Assembly (NCBI GenBank): GCA_002215645.1
Contig: NGFI01000014.1
Coordinates: 1-64,000 of the forward strand
DNA length: 64,000 bases
Reading direction: 5' to 3'
Source of the DNA: Gemmatimonadetes bacterium 2013_60CM_65_52
Lineage (GTDB): Bacteria > Gemmatimonadota > Gemmatimonadetes > Gemmatimonadales > Gemmatimonadaceae
Below are positions 17,450 through 25,756 of the stretch, piece by piece. The notes beneath the pieces were generated by a model that made no database searches, had not been told where the DNA came from, and saw only the letters and a list, made by a program, of their open reading frames with translations. Position 1 is the stretch's first letter; each line of letters begins with the position of its first letter. The position numbers were made by a program, and so were the translations under genes.

Positions 17450-18187
17450 CTATTGCTGCAAGTTAGCTCGCGGCATTTCGGGGTGCACAGCCGTGACACG
17501 TGAGCGGTCGCGCCAGGCGACGATGCCCGCTCCCACGACGGCAATCGCGGCGAAGATGAACCACTGAATCGCGTATTCACGATGCGGCCCCTCGTCGAGC
17601 GCGGGTAGCTCGCGCCGCGCCGGATGCGAGAGATCGGCCGTGTCTCCCACCGCAATCAGGAAATACGGCGCGACCGGATACGGCAGTCTGGCCGCGAGCT
17701 CCGCCCGCGTGACGCGCCGGATGACTCGGGGATTCGCCGCTTTCACCATGGCGGTATCCGCCGCATAGAGCTGCACGTATGCCAGCAGGCTCGCAGAATC
17801 ACCCTCCCGCCAGCGCGGCTGGTCGACGGTGGACGCATCCGGGGAATAGACCCAGCCGCGATTCACCATTACCGCCGTGTCGGTGCCGTCGAGACGGACG
17901 GGCGTCAGAAGCTCCACACCTGGTGACCCGCGGCGAGTCCGCGGGCTGAGGATCAGTTCGTGGCCATAGTCGAACCGTCCGGATATCCGCACTCCGCGGT
18001 AGTGCGCCTCGGCCGAGTCGCGCGGAAGCTGCCGAAAGTCGACCGGGCGTGTGGTCTGCTGCCGCGTGAAGTTTGCATTCCAGGCCTGGCGTTCCCTGAG
18101 GCGCGCGATCTGCCAGAAGCCGAGCCGCAGAAAGATGGCCGCGGCCACGGCGGCAAGTGCACAGAAGACGAGAATTCGACGCGGCAT
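17450..18187 (-). CDS. SURF1 family cytochrome-oxidase assembly protein
   Basis: A 245-aa protein with the two-helix SURF1 topology: one membrane segment at residues 5-23 (FCALAAVAAAIFLRLGFWQI) and one near 215-232 (YAIQWFIFAAIAVVGAGIVAW). Conserved blocks are LGFWQIARLRERQAWN, GRFDYGHELILSPR, VMVNRGWV and the EYAIQWF signature. It is expected to help heme-copper oxidase assembly in an aerobic respirer. Confidence 0.93.
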   Translation of the reverse strand: MPRRILVFCALAAVAAAIFLRLGFWQIARLRERQAWNANFTRQQTTRPVDFRQLPRDSAEAHYRGVRISGRFDYGHELILSPRTRRGSPGVELLTPVRLDGTDTAVMVNRGWVYSPDASTVDQPRWREGDSASLLAYVQLYAADTAMVKAANPRVIRRVTRAELAARLPYPVAPYFLIAVGDTADLSHPARRELPALDEGPHREYAIQWFIFAAIAVVGAGIVAWRDRSRVTAVHPEMPRANLQQ

Positions 18188-18220
18188 CGCGCGAAATGTA
18201 TGAGCCGTGCACGCACTCGA

Positions 18221-19030
18221 TCAAAACAGCGACATCTGCTCGCCGAGGGATTCCGGATTCACAGGAGCCTGGCCGACCATGCGCTGGAGCTCTCGCGCGC
18301 TTTGCGGCGAGTGACCGGCAAAGAGGTTGTTCACGTAACCGTAGACCTTCACGTTCACCTTCGACAGCGTGGTCATCACGTCCGCCCACTCCTCCAGCTC
18401 GCGCGTGCGGTCGATCTGAATGCGCGAGTAATCCACGATGTCGCGGTTGGCGCCCATCCATCGGAGATACGCAAAGTTCGCCGTTGGCCGCGAGGCGAGC
18501 GCCAGCATCTGCTTGCGGGGAATCCAGCGAGCGTCGGTCACGGCGAGCGCCACGCCATGCTCTGCCAGCAGCGCAATCACGCCGTCGTTGATCCACCCGC
18601 GATGGCGGAACTCGATGGCAAATCGGATGTCGCGCGGCAACGCCGGAAGCAGGTTGGCGACGGCGGGCAGCTCGCTCGGGCCGAAATCGGGAGCAAGCTG
18701 GATGAGCACGGGTCCAAGCTTGTCATATAGCTCGCGTGCGCGCTCGAAGAATTCTTCCGCGAGATCGGCGGAGTCCCGCAGCCGCCGCTCGTGGGTGATT
18801 TCCTGGGGAAGCTTGAGCGCGAACGTGAATCCCGGCGGCGTCCGTTCATACCATCCGCGCACCGTCCTGACCGGCGGAACCGCGTAGAAGGTGGAGTCCA
18901 CCTCCACCGTGTCGAAAGCACGCGCATAGACCGTGAGGTAGTCCGCCGGCCGCGTGTCGCCCGGGTAGAACGGTCCCACCCACGCATCATAGTTCCAGCC
19001 CTGCGTACCAAGCCGAATCGGCGCGCTCAT
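18221..19030 (-). CDS. DUF72 family protein
   Basis: A 269-aa TIM-barrel-like protein. It has the DUF72 landmarks IRLGTQGWNYDAWVGPFYP at the N-terminus, TVEVDSTFYAVPP, FTFALKLPQEITHERRL, and VKVYGYVNNLFAGHSPQSAREL at the C-terminus. The biochemical role of the family is not established. Confidence 0.92.
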   Translation of the reverse strand: MSAPIRLGTQGWNYDAWVGPFYPGDTRPADYLTVYARAFDTVEVDSTFYAVPPVRTVRGWYERTPPGFTFALKLPQEITHERRLRDSADLAEEFFERARELYDKLGPVLIQLAPDFGPSELPAVANLLPALPRDIRFAIEFRHRGWINDGVIALLAEHGVALAVTDARWIPRKQMLALASRPTANFAYLRWMGANRDIVDYSRIQIDRTRELEEWADVMTTLSKVNVKVYGYVNNLFAGHSPQSARELQRMVGQAPVNPESLGEQMSLF

Positions 19031-19153
19031 GCGCAGAATGGGCGCCGATGAGCCCGCGATGTCAAGCGAGGCATGGCGGCGAGCGCGGCTGCCGCGTTAA
19101 CCGGTCCTGAACTTGCTCGATGCGTGACGCGTAACTCCAGACGAGGAGACATC

Positions 19154-19738
19154 ATGAGCGATCGCGATCCCCGATTCGATTCGACCGACGGAAAGGTCGA
19201 GCGCGCGAAGGATGTGGCGCTAGGAAAGCATGACAGCAACCCGAGCCACGTGGACGAAGCGGCCGAAGGCGTCGGCGGCATCGGTGGCGTGCTCACCGGC
19301 GCGGCATTGGGGTCCGGCGCGGGTCCCATCGGCACCATCGTCGGTGGAATCGCCGGCGCGGTGGGTGGATGGTGGGCGGGCCGCGCGGTGACCGAAGCGG
19401 CAAGCACCCTCACAAAGGAAGACGACGAGTACTACCGCGGGCACTACGAGCAGTCGCCAAATCGCCTCGCCGACCGGTCCTACGACGACGTGCGCCCCGC
19501 CTACATGCTCGGACATCTCGCCGCGCACAATCCCGACTATCGCAACCGCAGCTGGAAGGAGGTGTCGAAAGACCTTCAGCGTGGATGGTCGGTGGACAAC
19601 GCCAAGCGGTTCGGGGACTGGGAGTCCATCAGCGGCTACGCGGGCGAGGGCTACGAGCGCGGCCGCTCGATCGTGGACACGGGCGCGAAGAGAACGGCGG
19701 AGTCGATGCAGAACATCGTGGATCGAAACCTTCCGTGA
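19154..19738 (+). CDS. Hypothetical glycine-zipper protein, 194 aa
   Basis: The ATG at 19154 follows GAGGAG by 6 bp. The N-terminal 35 residues are hydrophilic, residues 40-76 are a Gly-rich hydrophobic zipper (GGIGGVLTGAALGSGAGPIGT...), and the acidic, aromatic C-terminal half contains YRNRSWKEVSKDLQRGW. It resembles stress-linked proteins encoded beside KGG and Usp proteins in soil bacteria; function unknown. Its 3' end meets a convergent gene across a palindromic repeat. Confidence 0.75.
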   Translation: MSDRDPRFDSTDGKVERAKDVALGKHDSNPSHVDEAAEGVGGIGGVLTGAALGSGAGPIGTIVGGIAGAVGGWWAGRAVTEAASTLTKEDDEYYRGHYEQSPNRLADRSYDDVRPAYMLGHLAAHNPDYRNRSWKEVSKDLQRGWSVDNAKRFGDWESISGYAGEGYERGRSIVDTGAKRTAESMQNIVDRNLP

Positions 19739-19745
19739 CGTGACC

Positions 19746-19806
19746 GGTGAACCGTAAACGCGAACGGTGGGTGTTCCCGCTCACCGTTTACCGCTTACGG
19801 TTCACC
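19746..19806. repeat. Imperfect intergenic palindrome (GGTGAACCGTAAACG type)
   Basis: A 61-bp imperfect inverted repeat beginning GGTGAACCGTAAACG and ending CGTTTACCGCTTACGGTTCACC. It shares its motif with 56624-56657. Both copies lie between convergent genes, and in both the stop codon of the minus-strand gene falls inside the element. Confidence 0.7.
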
Positions 19807-20144
19807 ACTAATCGCATCTCAGCCAGTCCACGCTTCGCGAGCCAGGCGCCAGTCACCAGTTCCATGACCCCGGTGACGGTTGCGCCGATCCACATGTGGC
19901 CGTTCGCAATCCGCCCGATCAGTGTCGTAAGGAAGATCGTGAGCGCGACGATCATCACCACCGACACGCCGAACGCCAACGCCAGCCAGAGCAAGCCGCG
20001 CGTCGCGCGGAACACGCTGTCGGCCGTCTCGAGTCTCGCGAGCTGAATCTCGTCCGCGACCAAGCGCTTCGAGTCGTCGCGCAGACGGCGAACGAGATCG
20101 GGAACGCCCACATCGGGATCGGTCGTGATGGATCGCGCAGTCAT
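19788..20144 (-). CDS. Small membrane protein, holin-X-like
   Basis: A 118-aa protein with a hydrophilic N-terminus (VPDLVRRLRDDSKRLVADEIQLARLE) and two membrane segments near residues 50-76 and 84-102. This is the layout of the DUF1469/phage-holin-like Actinobacterial holin X family often found with stress genes. The last codons (VVNRKR) and the stop come from the palindromic repeat at 19746-19806. Confidence 0.75.
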   Translation of the reverse strand: MTARSITTDPDVGVPDLVRRLRDDSKRLVADEIQLARLETADSVFRATRGLLWLALAFGVSVVMIVALTIFLTTLIGRIANGHMWIGATVTGVMELVTGAWLAKRGLAEMRLVVNRKR

Positions 20145-20200
20145 GGTCTCGACGGAATCAGACACACGACCCGCGGGCGCAAGGAGCGTTCCGGACTGCG

Positions 20201-20896
20201 CTATTCCGTGTCGAGCTCCACATGTACCTGTTTCGCGAGCGAGACGCCGATGGCGCGCGTCGTTCCCCCCGCAGGGCCGTCCACCCACAGCGTAATGGGT
20301 CCGTCGAAAGGCGCTTTCCCCAGAATCCGCACTTTCGCGCCCGGCAGAATGCCGAGCTCGGCCAGATATCGCAGTCGGGCGGAATCCTCGTCCTGCACGC
20401 GGCGCACTCGGACGCTCGTGCCCTCCGACATGTCGCCCAGCAAAGCAAGTCGTCCCTCTTCGACGCGGCCATCCGGGGTCGGAATCGGTGCACCGTGTGG
20501 ATCGTGTCTCGGATTGCCGAGCGACGCCGCCATGCGCTCGATCAGCTCCTCCGACGCCGAGTGCTCGAGCCGCTCGGCCTCCTCGTGCACGCGGTCCCAC
20601 GGATAGCCGAGCACCTCGGTGAGATAGCACTCGAGGATGCGATGCCGGCGCAGCGTGCGGAGGGCCGCGCGTCTCCCGCCGCCCGTGAGACGCGCGCCAC
20701 GATACGGTTCGTGCAGGATCAGCCCCTGCTCCGCCAGACGCCGCATCATGCCGCTCACCGATGCCGGCGAGATGTCGAGCCGGTCCGCGATGTCGTTCGT
20801 GGTGGCGGCCTGTCCGAGTCGCTCGAGATCGTAGATGACCTTGAGGTAGTCCTCGACGGGAGCCGTCAGCACCGGCGGCGCGTGCGCCGGCGTCAT
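20201..20896 (-). CDS. mntR: DtxR/MntR-family metal-dependent repressor
   Basis: A 231-aa regulator. The N-terminal winged helix (EDYLKVIYDLERLGQAATTNDIADRLDISPASVSGMMRRLAEQGL) is classic DtxR. The dimer/metal domain has HRILECYLTEVLGYPWDRVHEEAERLEH, and the C-terminal 75 residues form an SH3/FeoA-like domain. Mn(II) rather than Fe(II) is inferred from its operon with mntH. Its ATG overlaps the stop of usp (ATGA), and a palindrome fitting its family lies before mntH. Confidence 0.9.
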   Translation of the reverse strand: MTPAHAPPVLTAPVEDYLKVIYDLERLGQAATTNDIADRLDISPASVSGMMRRLAEQGLILHEPYRGARLTGGGRRAALRTLRRHRILECYLTEVLGYPWDRVHEEAERLEHSASEELIERMAASLGNPRHDPHGAPIPTPDGRVEEGRLALLGDMSEGTSVRVRRVQDEDSARLRYLAELGILPGAKVRILGKAPFDGPITLWVDGPAGGTTRAIGVSLAKQVHVELDTE

Positions 20897-21339
20897 GGCG
20901 TGCGTGCGCGCCGCGACGTGCCGCGCACCATCAGCACGGGAACGGTGGTGCGGTGGCGCACCTGATTCGCGACGCTGCCGAGCAGAAGATCCTGCACGCC
21001 CGTGTGGCCGTGGGTGCTCATCGCCACGAGATCGCAATTCTCCCGCTCCGCCGCTTCGGCGATCTCGGTCCCGGGGTCACCACCCGCCAACACGCACTCC
21101 ACGGCGATGCCGGCCGACGCCAGCTCGTCGGCGCGCGCTTCGATGTATGCACGGTCGCGCTTCATCTCGTCGCTCTCGCGCAGCACGAGCTGATGCTGGT
21201 TCCGCGCCGCCCATCCGTCGGCGACGTGAATGAGTACCACCGACGAGCCACCGCAGTGCAGCGCGAGCAGGCGCACGTGCGCGACGACGGCATCGTCGTA
21301 GTCCGTATGCTCGAGGGGGACGAGTATGCGCTTGTACAT
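20893..21339 (-). CDS. Universal stress protein (UspA family)
   Basis: A 148-aa single Usp domain: MYKRILVPLEHTDYDDAVVAHV at the N-terminus and the ATP-binding-type motif MSTHGHTGVQDLLLGSVANQVRHRTTVPVLMVR at the C-terminus (G-2x-G-9x-G-S/T pattern). It lies between mntH and mntR and is coupled to mntR by a 4-bp overlap, which ties a stress nucleotide-binding protein to manganese homeostasis. Confidence 0.92.
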   Translation of the reverse strand: MYKRILVPLEHTDYDDAVVAHVRLLALHCGGSSVVLIHVADGWAARNQHQLVLRESDEMKRDRAYIEARADELASAGIAVECVLAGGDPGTEIAEAAERENCDLVAMSTHGHTGVQDLLLGSVANQVRHRTTVPVLMVRGTSRRARTP

Positions 21340-21365
21340 GAGATGGGAAATGTGCTCCAGCGAGG

Positions 21366-22736
21366 CTACGCGAGCCACTCGCGGACCGCCTGCACCAGCA
21401 GCCAGACGTTCAGAACGGCGATGAGCGCCGCCACAAAATAGGCCAATCCCTTGAGCCACGACGAATTGACGAATTCGCCCATCTTGGCCTTCTCCGACGT
21501 GAACATGACGAGCGGAAAGACCGCGAACGAGAGTTGGAGGCTGAGTACGACCTGGCTCAGAATCAACAGTTTAGCAGTCGCCGACGCGCCGCCGATCAGC
21601 GCGACGATGACCGCCGGCACGATGGCGATGAGCCGCGTGATGAGCCGGCGCAGCCACGGACGGATCCGGATGTCCAGAAAACCCTCCATGACGATCTGGC
21701 CAGCGAGCGTTCCCGTCAGGGTGGAGTTCTGGCCGGACGCCAGCAGCGCCAGCGCGAATACCGTACTGGAGCCCGCTCCGAGCAGCGGCGTGAGGAGCTT
21801 GTGCGCGTCCTGGATCTCGGCGACCTCCGCATGGCCGCTCGTGTGAAAGCTTGCCGCCGCGACGATGAGAATGGCGGCGTTGATGAACAGCGCCATCGTC
21901 AGCGCGATGGTGGAATCGATGAACGCGTAGCGAACGGCCTCGCGCCGCCCCTCCGGATTCTCCTCGTATCGCCGCGTCTGCACGATGGACGAGTGCAGAT
22001 AGAGATTGTGCGGCATCACGGTGGCGCCGAGAATGCCGATGGCGATGTACAGCATGGCGGGGTTCGTGACGACTTGCGGCGAAGGAATGAACCCCTTCGC
22101 AACGGCCAGCACGTCCGGGCGAGCCAGCACCAGCTCGAACGCGAAGCAAACGCCGACCGTAGCGATGAGCGTGATGACCAGCGCCTCGAGGACGCGAACC
22201 CCCCGATTCTGCAGATAGAGCAGCAGAAGGACGTCGAAGCCGGTGATAAGGACGCCGATCGGCAGAGGAATGCCAAACAGCAGGTTGAACGCAATTGCCG
22301 AACCGATCACCTCGGCCAGATCGCAGGCGGCAATGGCGATCTCGCAGAGTACCCAGAGCCCCCAGACCACGGGACGGCTGAAATGGTCGCGACACGCCTG
22401 CGCGAGGTCGCGGCCGGTGACGACGCCGAGCTTGGAGGCGAGTCCCTGGAGCAGAACCGCCATGAGGTTGGAGGCCAGGATGACGCTGAGCAGCGTGTAG
22501 CCGAACTTCGACCCTCCGGCCAGGTCGGTAGCCCAGTTGCCGGGGTCCATGTAGCCGACGGCCACCAGATATCCCGGACCCGCGAAGGCGAGCAGCTTCC
22601 GCCACACCGAGCGGCTCCCGACCGGGACGCTGCGATAGACCTCGGCGAGGCTGGGGGCGACGCGCGCATGCCGCCAACCGGCGTCAGGCGGCTGGAGATC
22701 GGGTGGTTGGGGCCGTTCGACGCGGCGTGCGCTCAT
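21366..22736 (-). CDS. mntH: Nramp-family divalent metal (Mn2+) transporter
   Basis: A 456-aa proton-coupled importer with about 11 hydrophobic helices. The metal-binding DPGNW motif occurs in [11 protein letters not shown], and the helix-6 signature is [15 protein letters not shown]. It heads the mntH-usp-mntR operon. A perfect 6-4-6 palindrome lies 10 bp before its ATG, so repression by the operon's own MntR is likely. Confidence 0.95.
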   Translation of the reverse strand: MSARRVERPQPPDLQPPDAGWRHARVAPSLAEVYRSVPVGSRSVWRKLLAFAGPGYLVAVGYMDPGNWATDLAGGSKFGYTLLSVILASNLMAVLLQGLASKLGVVTGRDLAQACRDHFSRPVVWGLWVLCEIAIAACDLAEVIGSAIAFNLLFGIPLPIGVLITGFDVLLLLYLQNRGVRVLEALVITLIATVGVCFAFELVLARPDVLAVAKGFIPSPQVVTNPAMLYIAIGILGATVMPHNLYLHSSIVQTRRYEENPEGRREAVRYAFIDSTIALTMALFINAAILIVAAASFHTSGHAEVAEIQDAHKLLTPLLGAGSSTVFALALLASGQNSTLTGTLAGQIVMEGFLDIRIRPWLRRLITRLIAIVPAVIVALIGGASATAKLLILSQVVLSLQLSFAVFPLVMFTSEKAKMGEFVNSSWLKGLAYFVAALIAVLNVWLLVQAVREWLA

Positions 22737-22745
22737 CGGGCTTGA

Positions 22746-22761
22746 TTTAGGTTACCCTAAA
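22746..22761 (-). promoter_or_regulatory. MntR/DtxR-type operator before mntH
   Basis: TTTAGG-TTAC-CCTAAA is a perfect 6-4-6 palindrome, close to known MntR/DtxR boxes. It lies between the mntH start (22736) and an AT-rich TATTATATTT stretch that could hold the -10 box. Repressor binding there would block mntH transcription. Confidence 0.8.
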
Positions 22762-22807
22762 TATAATATGAGGCGCAGATAGACAAGCCCATCACTACAT
22801 TCCGGCC

Positions 22808-23209
22808 ATGCCAGACACCACGCCCGCGGACGTCAGCGGTCTCGCCCAGATTGCGCTGACGGTGTCCGACGTCGCGCAGAGCACGCCGTTCTACCGCGAT
22901 GCGGTCGGCCTCAGATTTCTCTTCGCCGCCGGACCGAACCTCGCGTTCTTCGACATCGGCGGCGTCCGGCTCATGCTCGCGCCGCCCGAAGGCAGGTTCA
23001 CGGCGGGCGTGAGCTCGGTGCTCTATCTGCGTGTCGGCGACATCGCCGCGGCACACTCGGCCATGAAATCCCGGGGGGTCACGTTCGCCAACGAGCCGCA
23101 TCTGATCGCGAAAATGCCCGACCACGATCTTTGGCTGTGCGAGTTCCGGGATCCGGACGGCAACACACTCGCGCTGATGTCCGAGGTACGCCCGCCGCAG
23201 CCCGCGTAG
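22808..23209 (+). CDS. VOC (glyoxalase/bleomycin-resistance) family protein
   Basis: A 133-aa protein with two beta-alpha-beta-beta-beta units: LAQIALTVSDVAQSTPFYRDAVGLRFLF, and the C-terminal LWLCEFRDPDGNTLALMSEV with the usual metal-ligand glutamate region. The substrate cannot be read. It is divergent from mntH. Confidence 0.88.
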   Translation: MPDTTPADVSGLAQIALTVSDVAQSTPFYRDAVGLRFLFAAGPNLAFFDIGGVRLMLAPPEGRFTAGVSSVLYLRVGDIAAAHSAMKSRGVTFANEPHLIAKMPDHDLWLCEFRDPDGNTLALMSEVRPPQPA

Positions 23210-23219
23210 GTCGATTCGG

Positions 23220-23882
23220 CTAGCCGTGGACCTCGTCGATGGAATCACCGTCGACACCGCAGCCCATGTAGTCGAGGAACTGGCGTAACGCCCGTTCGGT
23301 GAGCCCCCACACGGTGTGTTCGCCGTGCTGAAACAGGCTCACGCGCCGCCGCCCGCCGTGCATGTTCACGAGCCCGGTTCCCCACGCCGCCTGCTCTCGT
23401 AGCGCCGACAGCGGAACCCAGAACGCACTCGCCACTTCGGGCGACGGCACCACGTCGACGTTCGCCGTCACCAATGCGACGTACGGGCGAATCACGAGCG
23501 GAGGAAGCAACGGCGACCGCGGCGCGAGATCATCCAGGTGGCCAAGCACGCGTCCGTCGCGCGCCACGTCGATGCCCGTCTCCTCCGACGTCTCGCGTAA
23601 CGCCGTCATCTCGAGGTCCCGGTCGCCGGGATCCATGCGTCCGCCCGGACACGCGATGTGCCCGCTCCACGGATCGCCCTCGGCTTCCGCGCGCTTGATC
23701 AGCAGCAGCTCGGGCTCCCCATCGGGCCGAGCGCGCAGGAGGAGCAGAATGGCCGCGCGGCGTACGGCGACGTCGGTCTCCATGATCCTGCCCGGCCGCT
23801 CCCGCAACGAATTGATGAAATGCCGGATCAGCGGGTGCTGCTCGAACCGGTCCAGCTCCGACGTTACGTGATCCGTCTCCAC
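23220..23882 (-). CDS. NUDIX hydrolase, probable CoA pyrophosphatase
   Basis: A 220-aa protein starting at a GTG 1 bp after the rhodanese stop. The block LLLIKRAEAEGDPWSGHIACPGG followed by REtSEETGI is the NudL/UPF0035 combination that cleaves CoA into phosphopantetheine and 3',5'-ADP. The first acidic NUDIX position is Asp as in NudL. The C-terminus is WGLTERALRQFLDYM. Confidence 0.85.
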   Translation of the reverse strand: METDHVTSELDRFEQHPLIRHFINSLRERPGRIMETDVAVRRAAILLLLRARPDGEPELLLIKRAEAEGDPWSGHIACPGGRMDPGDRDLEMTALRETSEETGIDVARDGRVLGHLDDLAPRSPLLPPLVIRPYVALVTANVDVVPSPEVASAFWVPLSALREQAAWGTGLVNMHGGRRRVSLFQHGEHTVWGLTERALRQFLDYMGCGVDGDSIDEVHG

Positions 23883-23883
23883 G

Positions 23884-24234
23884 TCAGTCGACGTCGCCTC
23901 CCGCCTCCACCCAGCCGCGGATGCCGCCGGCCAGCGAGCACACGTTCGTGTACCCCATCTGCTGCATCGTGTCGGCCGCGAGCGCGGAACGATTTCCACT
24001 CGCGCAGTAGATGACGACCTCGGCATCGCGCGGCACGGCGGCCTCGATCTTCGTCTCGAGGTTTCCGCGCGAAACATGTACCGCGCCCGGAATGCGTCCG
24101 AGATTCACCTCGGGCAGATCGCGCACGTCGAGAAAGACGACGTCCCCGCGCTCGTGCAGCGAGAACGCCTGACGTGCGTCGACCTGCTTGATGCGCGTCT
24201 TGGATTCGTTGATGAGGTCGGTGCCGCTCTTCAT
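23884..24234 (-). CDS. Rhodanese-like sulfurtransferase
   Basis: A 116-aa single rhodanese domain. The catalytic Cys77 is in the active loop YCASGNRSA, with FLDVRDLPEVNLGRIPGAVHV upstream. Expected activity is persulfide transfer. It is coupled to the NUDIX gene downstream. Confidence 0.92.
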   Translation of the reverse strand: MKSGTDLINESKTRIKQVDARQAFSLHERGDVVFLDVRDLPEVNLGRIPGAVHVSRGNLETKIEAAVPRDAEVVIYCASGNRSALAADTMQQMGYTNVCSLAGGIRGWVEAGGDVD

Positions 24235-24258
24235 TGGAGAGGAGGTCGAGGTTCGCGA

Positions 24259-25155
24259 TTATGCTGACGTCACGGTGAGCGTGCGTGCGTCCGCGTCGAG
24301 CACTGCGGAGGCGCCGAGTGGAATGGTCCACTGGTCGTCGATGTGGCCGAGTGGAATGCCGGTGAGGGCAGGTACGCCGGCGGCGTCCGCCACGTCGCGA
24401 AACAGGTCGTCGAGCGCCGGGACGCCTTCGTCTTCGGCCTCGCGGCCGGTGAACTGTCCGAACGCGACGCCCGCGAGGCGCGAGAGCGCACCACAAAGGT
24501 GGAGTTGACGCAGCATGCGATCGATGCGGTACGTGGCTTCGCCGATGTCCTCCAGCACGAGGATCGCTCCCGTGTAATCCGGCGAGTACGGCGTGCCGCA
24601 GAGCGCGGCGAGAAGCGCCAGGTTGCCACCCACGAGCCGGCCTTCCGCGCGACCGGGGCGCAACACCTGCGCCGCATCGGCCACGCCGCACGAGTCGCGA
24701 TGGTCCGTCACCGCATGCACGAGTGACTGCCGCGAGAAATTGCTGAGTGGCGAGCGCGCCGTGGGGCCATGGTACGTGACGACGTCCGCACATCGGCCGA
24801 ACGCCGAATGGAGCGCCGTAATGTCCGAGTACCCGATGAGTGTCTTCGGGCGGCGGCGCATTGCGTCGAAGTCCACGATCTCGAGGAGACGCATGGTGCC
24901 GTAACCGCCTCGCAGGCACCAGATGCCGTCGATGCGCTCGTCGCGCAGCGCCGTGTTGAAGTCGCGCGCGCGTTCGGCGTCGTCTCCGGCGAGGTAACCG
25001 GTTCGCGCGAGCGCATGCTCGCCGATGACCGGCTCCCATCCCAACGATTCCGCCTGAACGCGCGCAATCTCCAGCTCGCGTGCATCGCGCAATGGGCCGG
25101 CTGGCGCGACCAGCGCGACACGGGCGCCGCGGCCGAGCGGTGGTGGAAATCGCAT
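24259..25155 (-). CDS. LD-carboxypeptidase (peptidase S66)
   Basis: A 298-aa enzyme that removes the terminal D-Ala from murein tetrapeptides during recycling. The nucleophile is Ser110 in LIGYSDITALH, and the Glu/His partners are in LVLEDIGEATYRIDRML and IPLGHIDDQWTIPLG. LRGGYGTMRLL is also family-typical. The ATG at 25155 is the start of homology; the longer frame crosses the Gly/Ser gene region. Confidence 0.92.
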   Translation of the reverse strand: MRFPPPLGRGARVALVAPAGPLRDARELEIARVQAESLGWEPVIGEHALARTGYLAGDDAERARDFNTALRDERIDGIWCLRGGYGTMRLLEIVDFDAMRRRPKTLIGYSDITALHSAFGRCADVVTYHGPTARSPLSNFSRQSLVHAVTDHRDSCGVADAAQVLRPGRAEGRLVGGNLALLAALCGTPYSPDYTGAILVLEDIGEATYRIDRMLRQLHLCGALSRLAGVAFGQFTGREAEDEGVPALDDLFRDVADAAGVPALTGIPLGHIDDQWTIPLGASAVLDADARTLTVTSA

Positions 25156-25316
25156 GGATTCGCAACGTAGAGAGCGCTCGTGAGCGGTGCAACCGAGCGC
25201 CGGTTGTGCCCGGATGTTTGGGCATTCCTTATGCGAATGTTTGCGCACACGCTGGGGGAGCGCGAATGCAAGCTCGGCCCATGCGGAAAGCCCACTGCTG
25301 ATACATCGGAGGACAC

Positions 25317-25616
25317 ATGGCAGATCAGAAAAACACTTCGAACACCGGCGGGAATGCCTCCTCGACCAACCGCGATCTCGACTCGTCGTCGCAGGGCGAC
25401 GGGCAGAGCAGCTCGGGTGGAATGAGCGGCAGCTCCGGAAATGGCGGGACGCAGAAGGGCGGATCCTCGTCGGGCACGCAGGGCGAAAACCCTGGCGGGA
25501 TGAAGAGCCCAGGTCAGGGCGGGCAGTCGTCGCGCCAGGGATCGCAGAGCGGCTCGTCGGGCAGTTCGGGAAGCTCAGGGAGCTCCGGCGGATCGGGCGG
25601 CAGCAGCAATCGCTGA
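25317..25616 (+). CDS. Gly/Ser/Gln-rich low-complexity protein, 99 aa
   Basis: GGAGG lies 5 bp before the ATG. The protein is almost entirely G, S, Q, N and T with repeated GSSGSSG runs, no hydrophobic core and no signal peptide, so it is probably disordered. Such hydrophilin-like proteins often belong to desiccation responses in soil bacteria; that role is inference. A terminator follows directly. Confidence 0.75.
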   Translation: MADQKNTSNTGGNASSTNRDLDSSSQGDGQSSSGGMSGSSGNGGTQKGGSSSGTQGENPGGMKSPGQGGQSSRQGSQSGSSGSSGSSGSSGGSGGSSNR

Positions 25617-25630
25617 TCGGTCTCCGGACG

Positions 25631-25667
25631 CGAAGGGCGCTCCACGCGGGGCGCTCTTCGTGTTTTG
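25631..25667 (+). terminator. Rho-independent terminator
   Basis: A 12-bp stem CGAAGGGCGCTC/GGGCGCTCTTCG (two G-U pairs) with loop CACGCG, followed by GTTTTGT. It lies 15 bp after the Gly/Ser-rich gene. Confidence 0.85.
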
Positions 25668-25668
25668 T

Positions 25669-25717
25669 CCCATGGCGTGAACATTCCCATGGTGTGACGA
25701 ACATTCCCATGGCGTGA
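25669..25717. repeat. Three direct repeats of CCCATGGYGTGA
   Basis: CCCATGGCGTGA at 25669-25680, CCCATGGTGTGA at 25686-25697 and CCCATGGCGTGA at 25706-25717. The starts are 17 and 20 bp apart. They lie 40-90 bp before the glycosyltransferase ATG and could be a regulator array. Confidence 0.6.
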
Positions 25718-25756
25718 CGGTGGCCGCGTACCGTGTTGACCTCGCATCTTCCCGCC

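Noticed and set aside
16063-17466. Long plus-strand ORF of 467 codons
   Set aside because: Antisense to the acyl-CoA dehydrogenase; Arg/Ala/Asp-rich composition without any domain, a usual shadow frame in high-GC DNA.
21534-22745. Plus-strand ORF of 403 codons
   Set aside because: Antisense of mntH with Arg/Asp/Gln-rich, non-protein-like composition.
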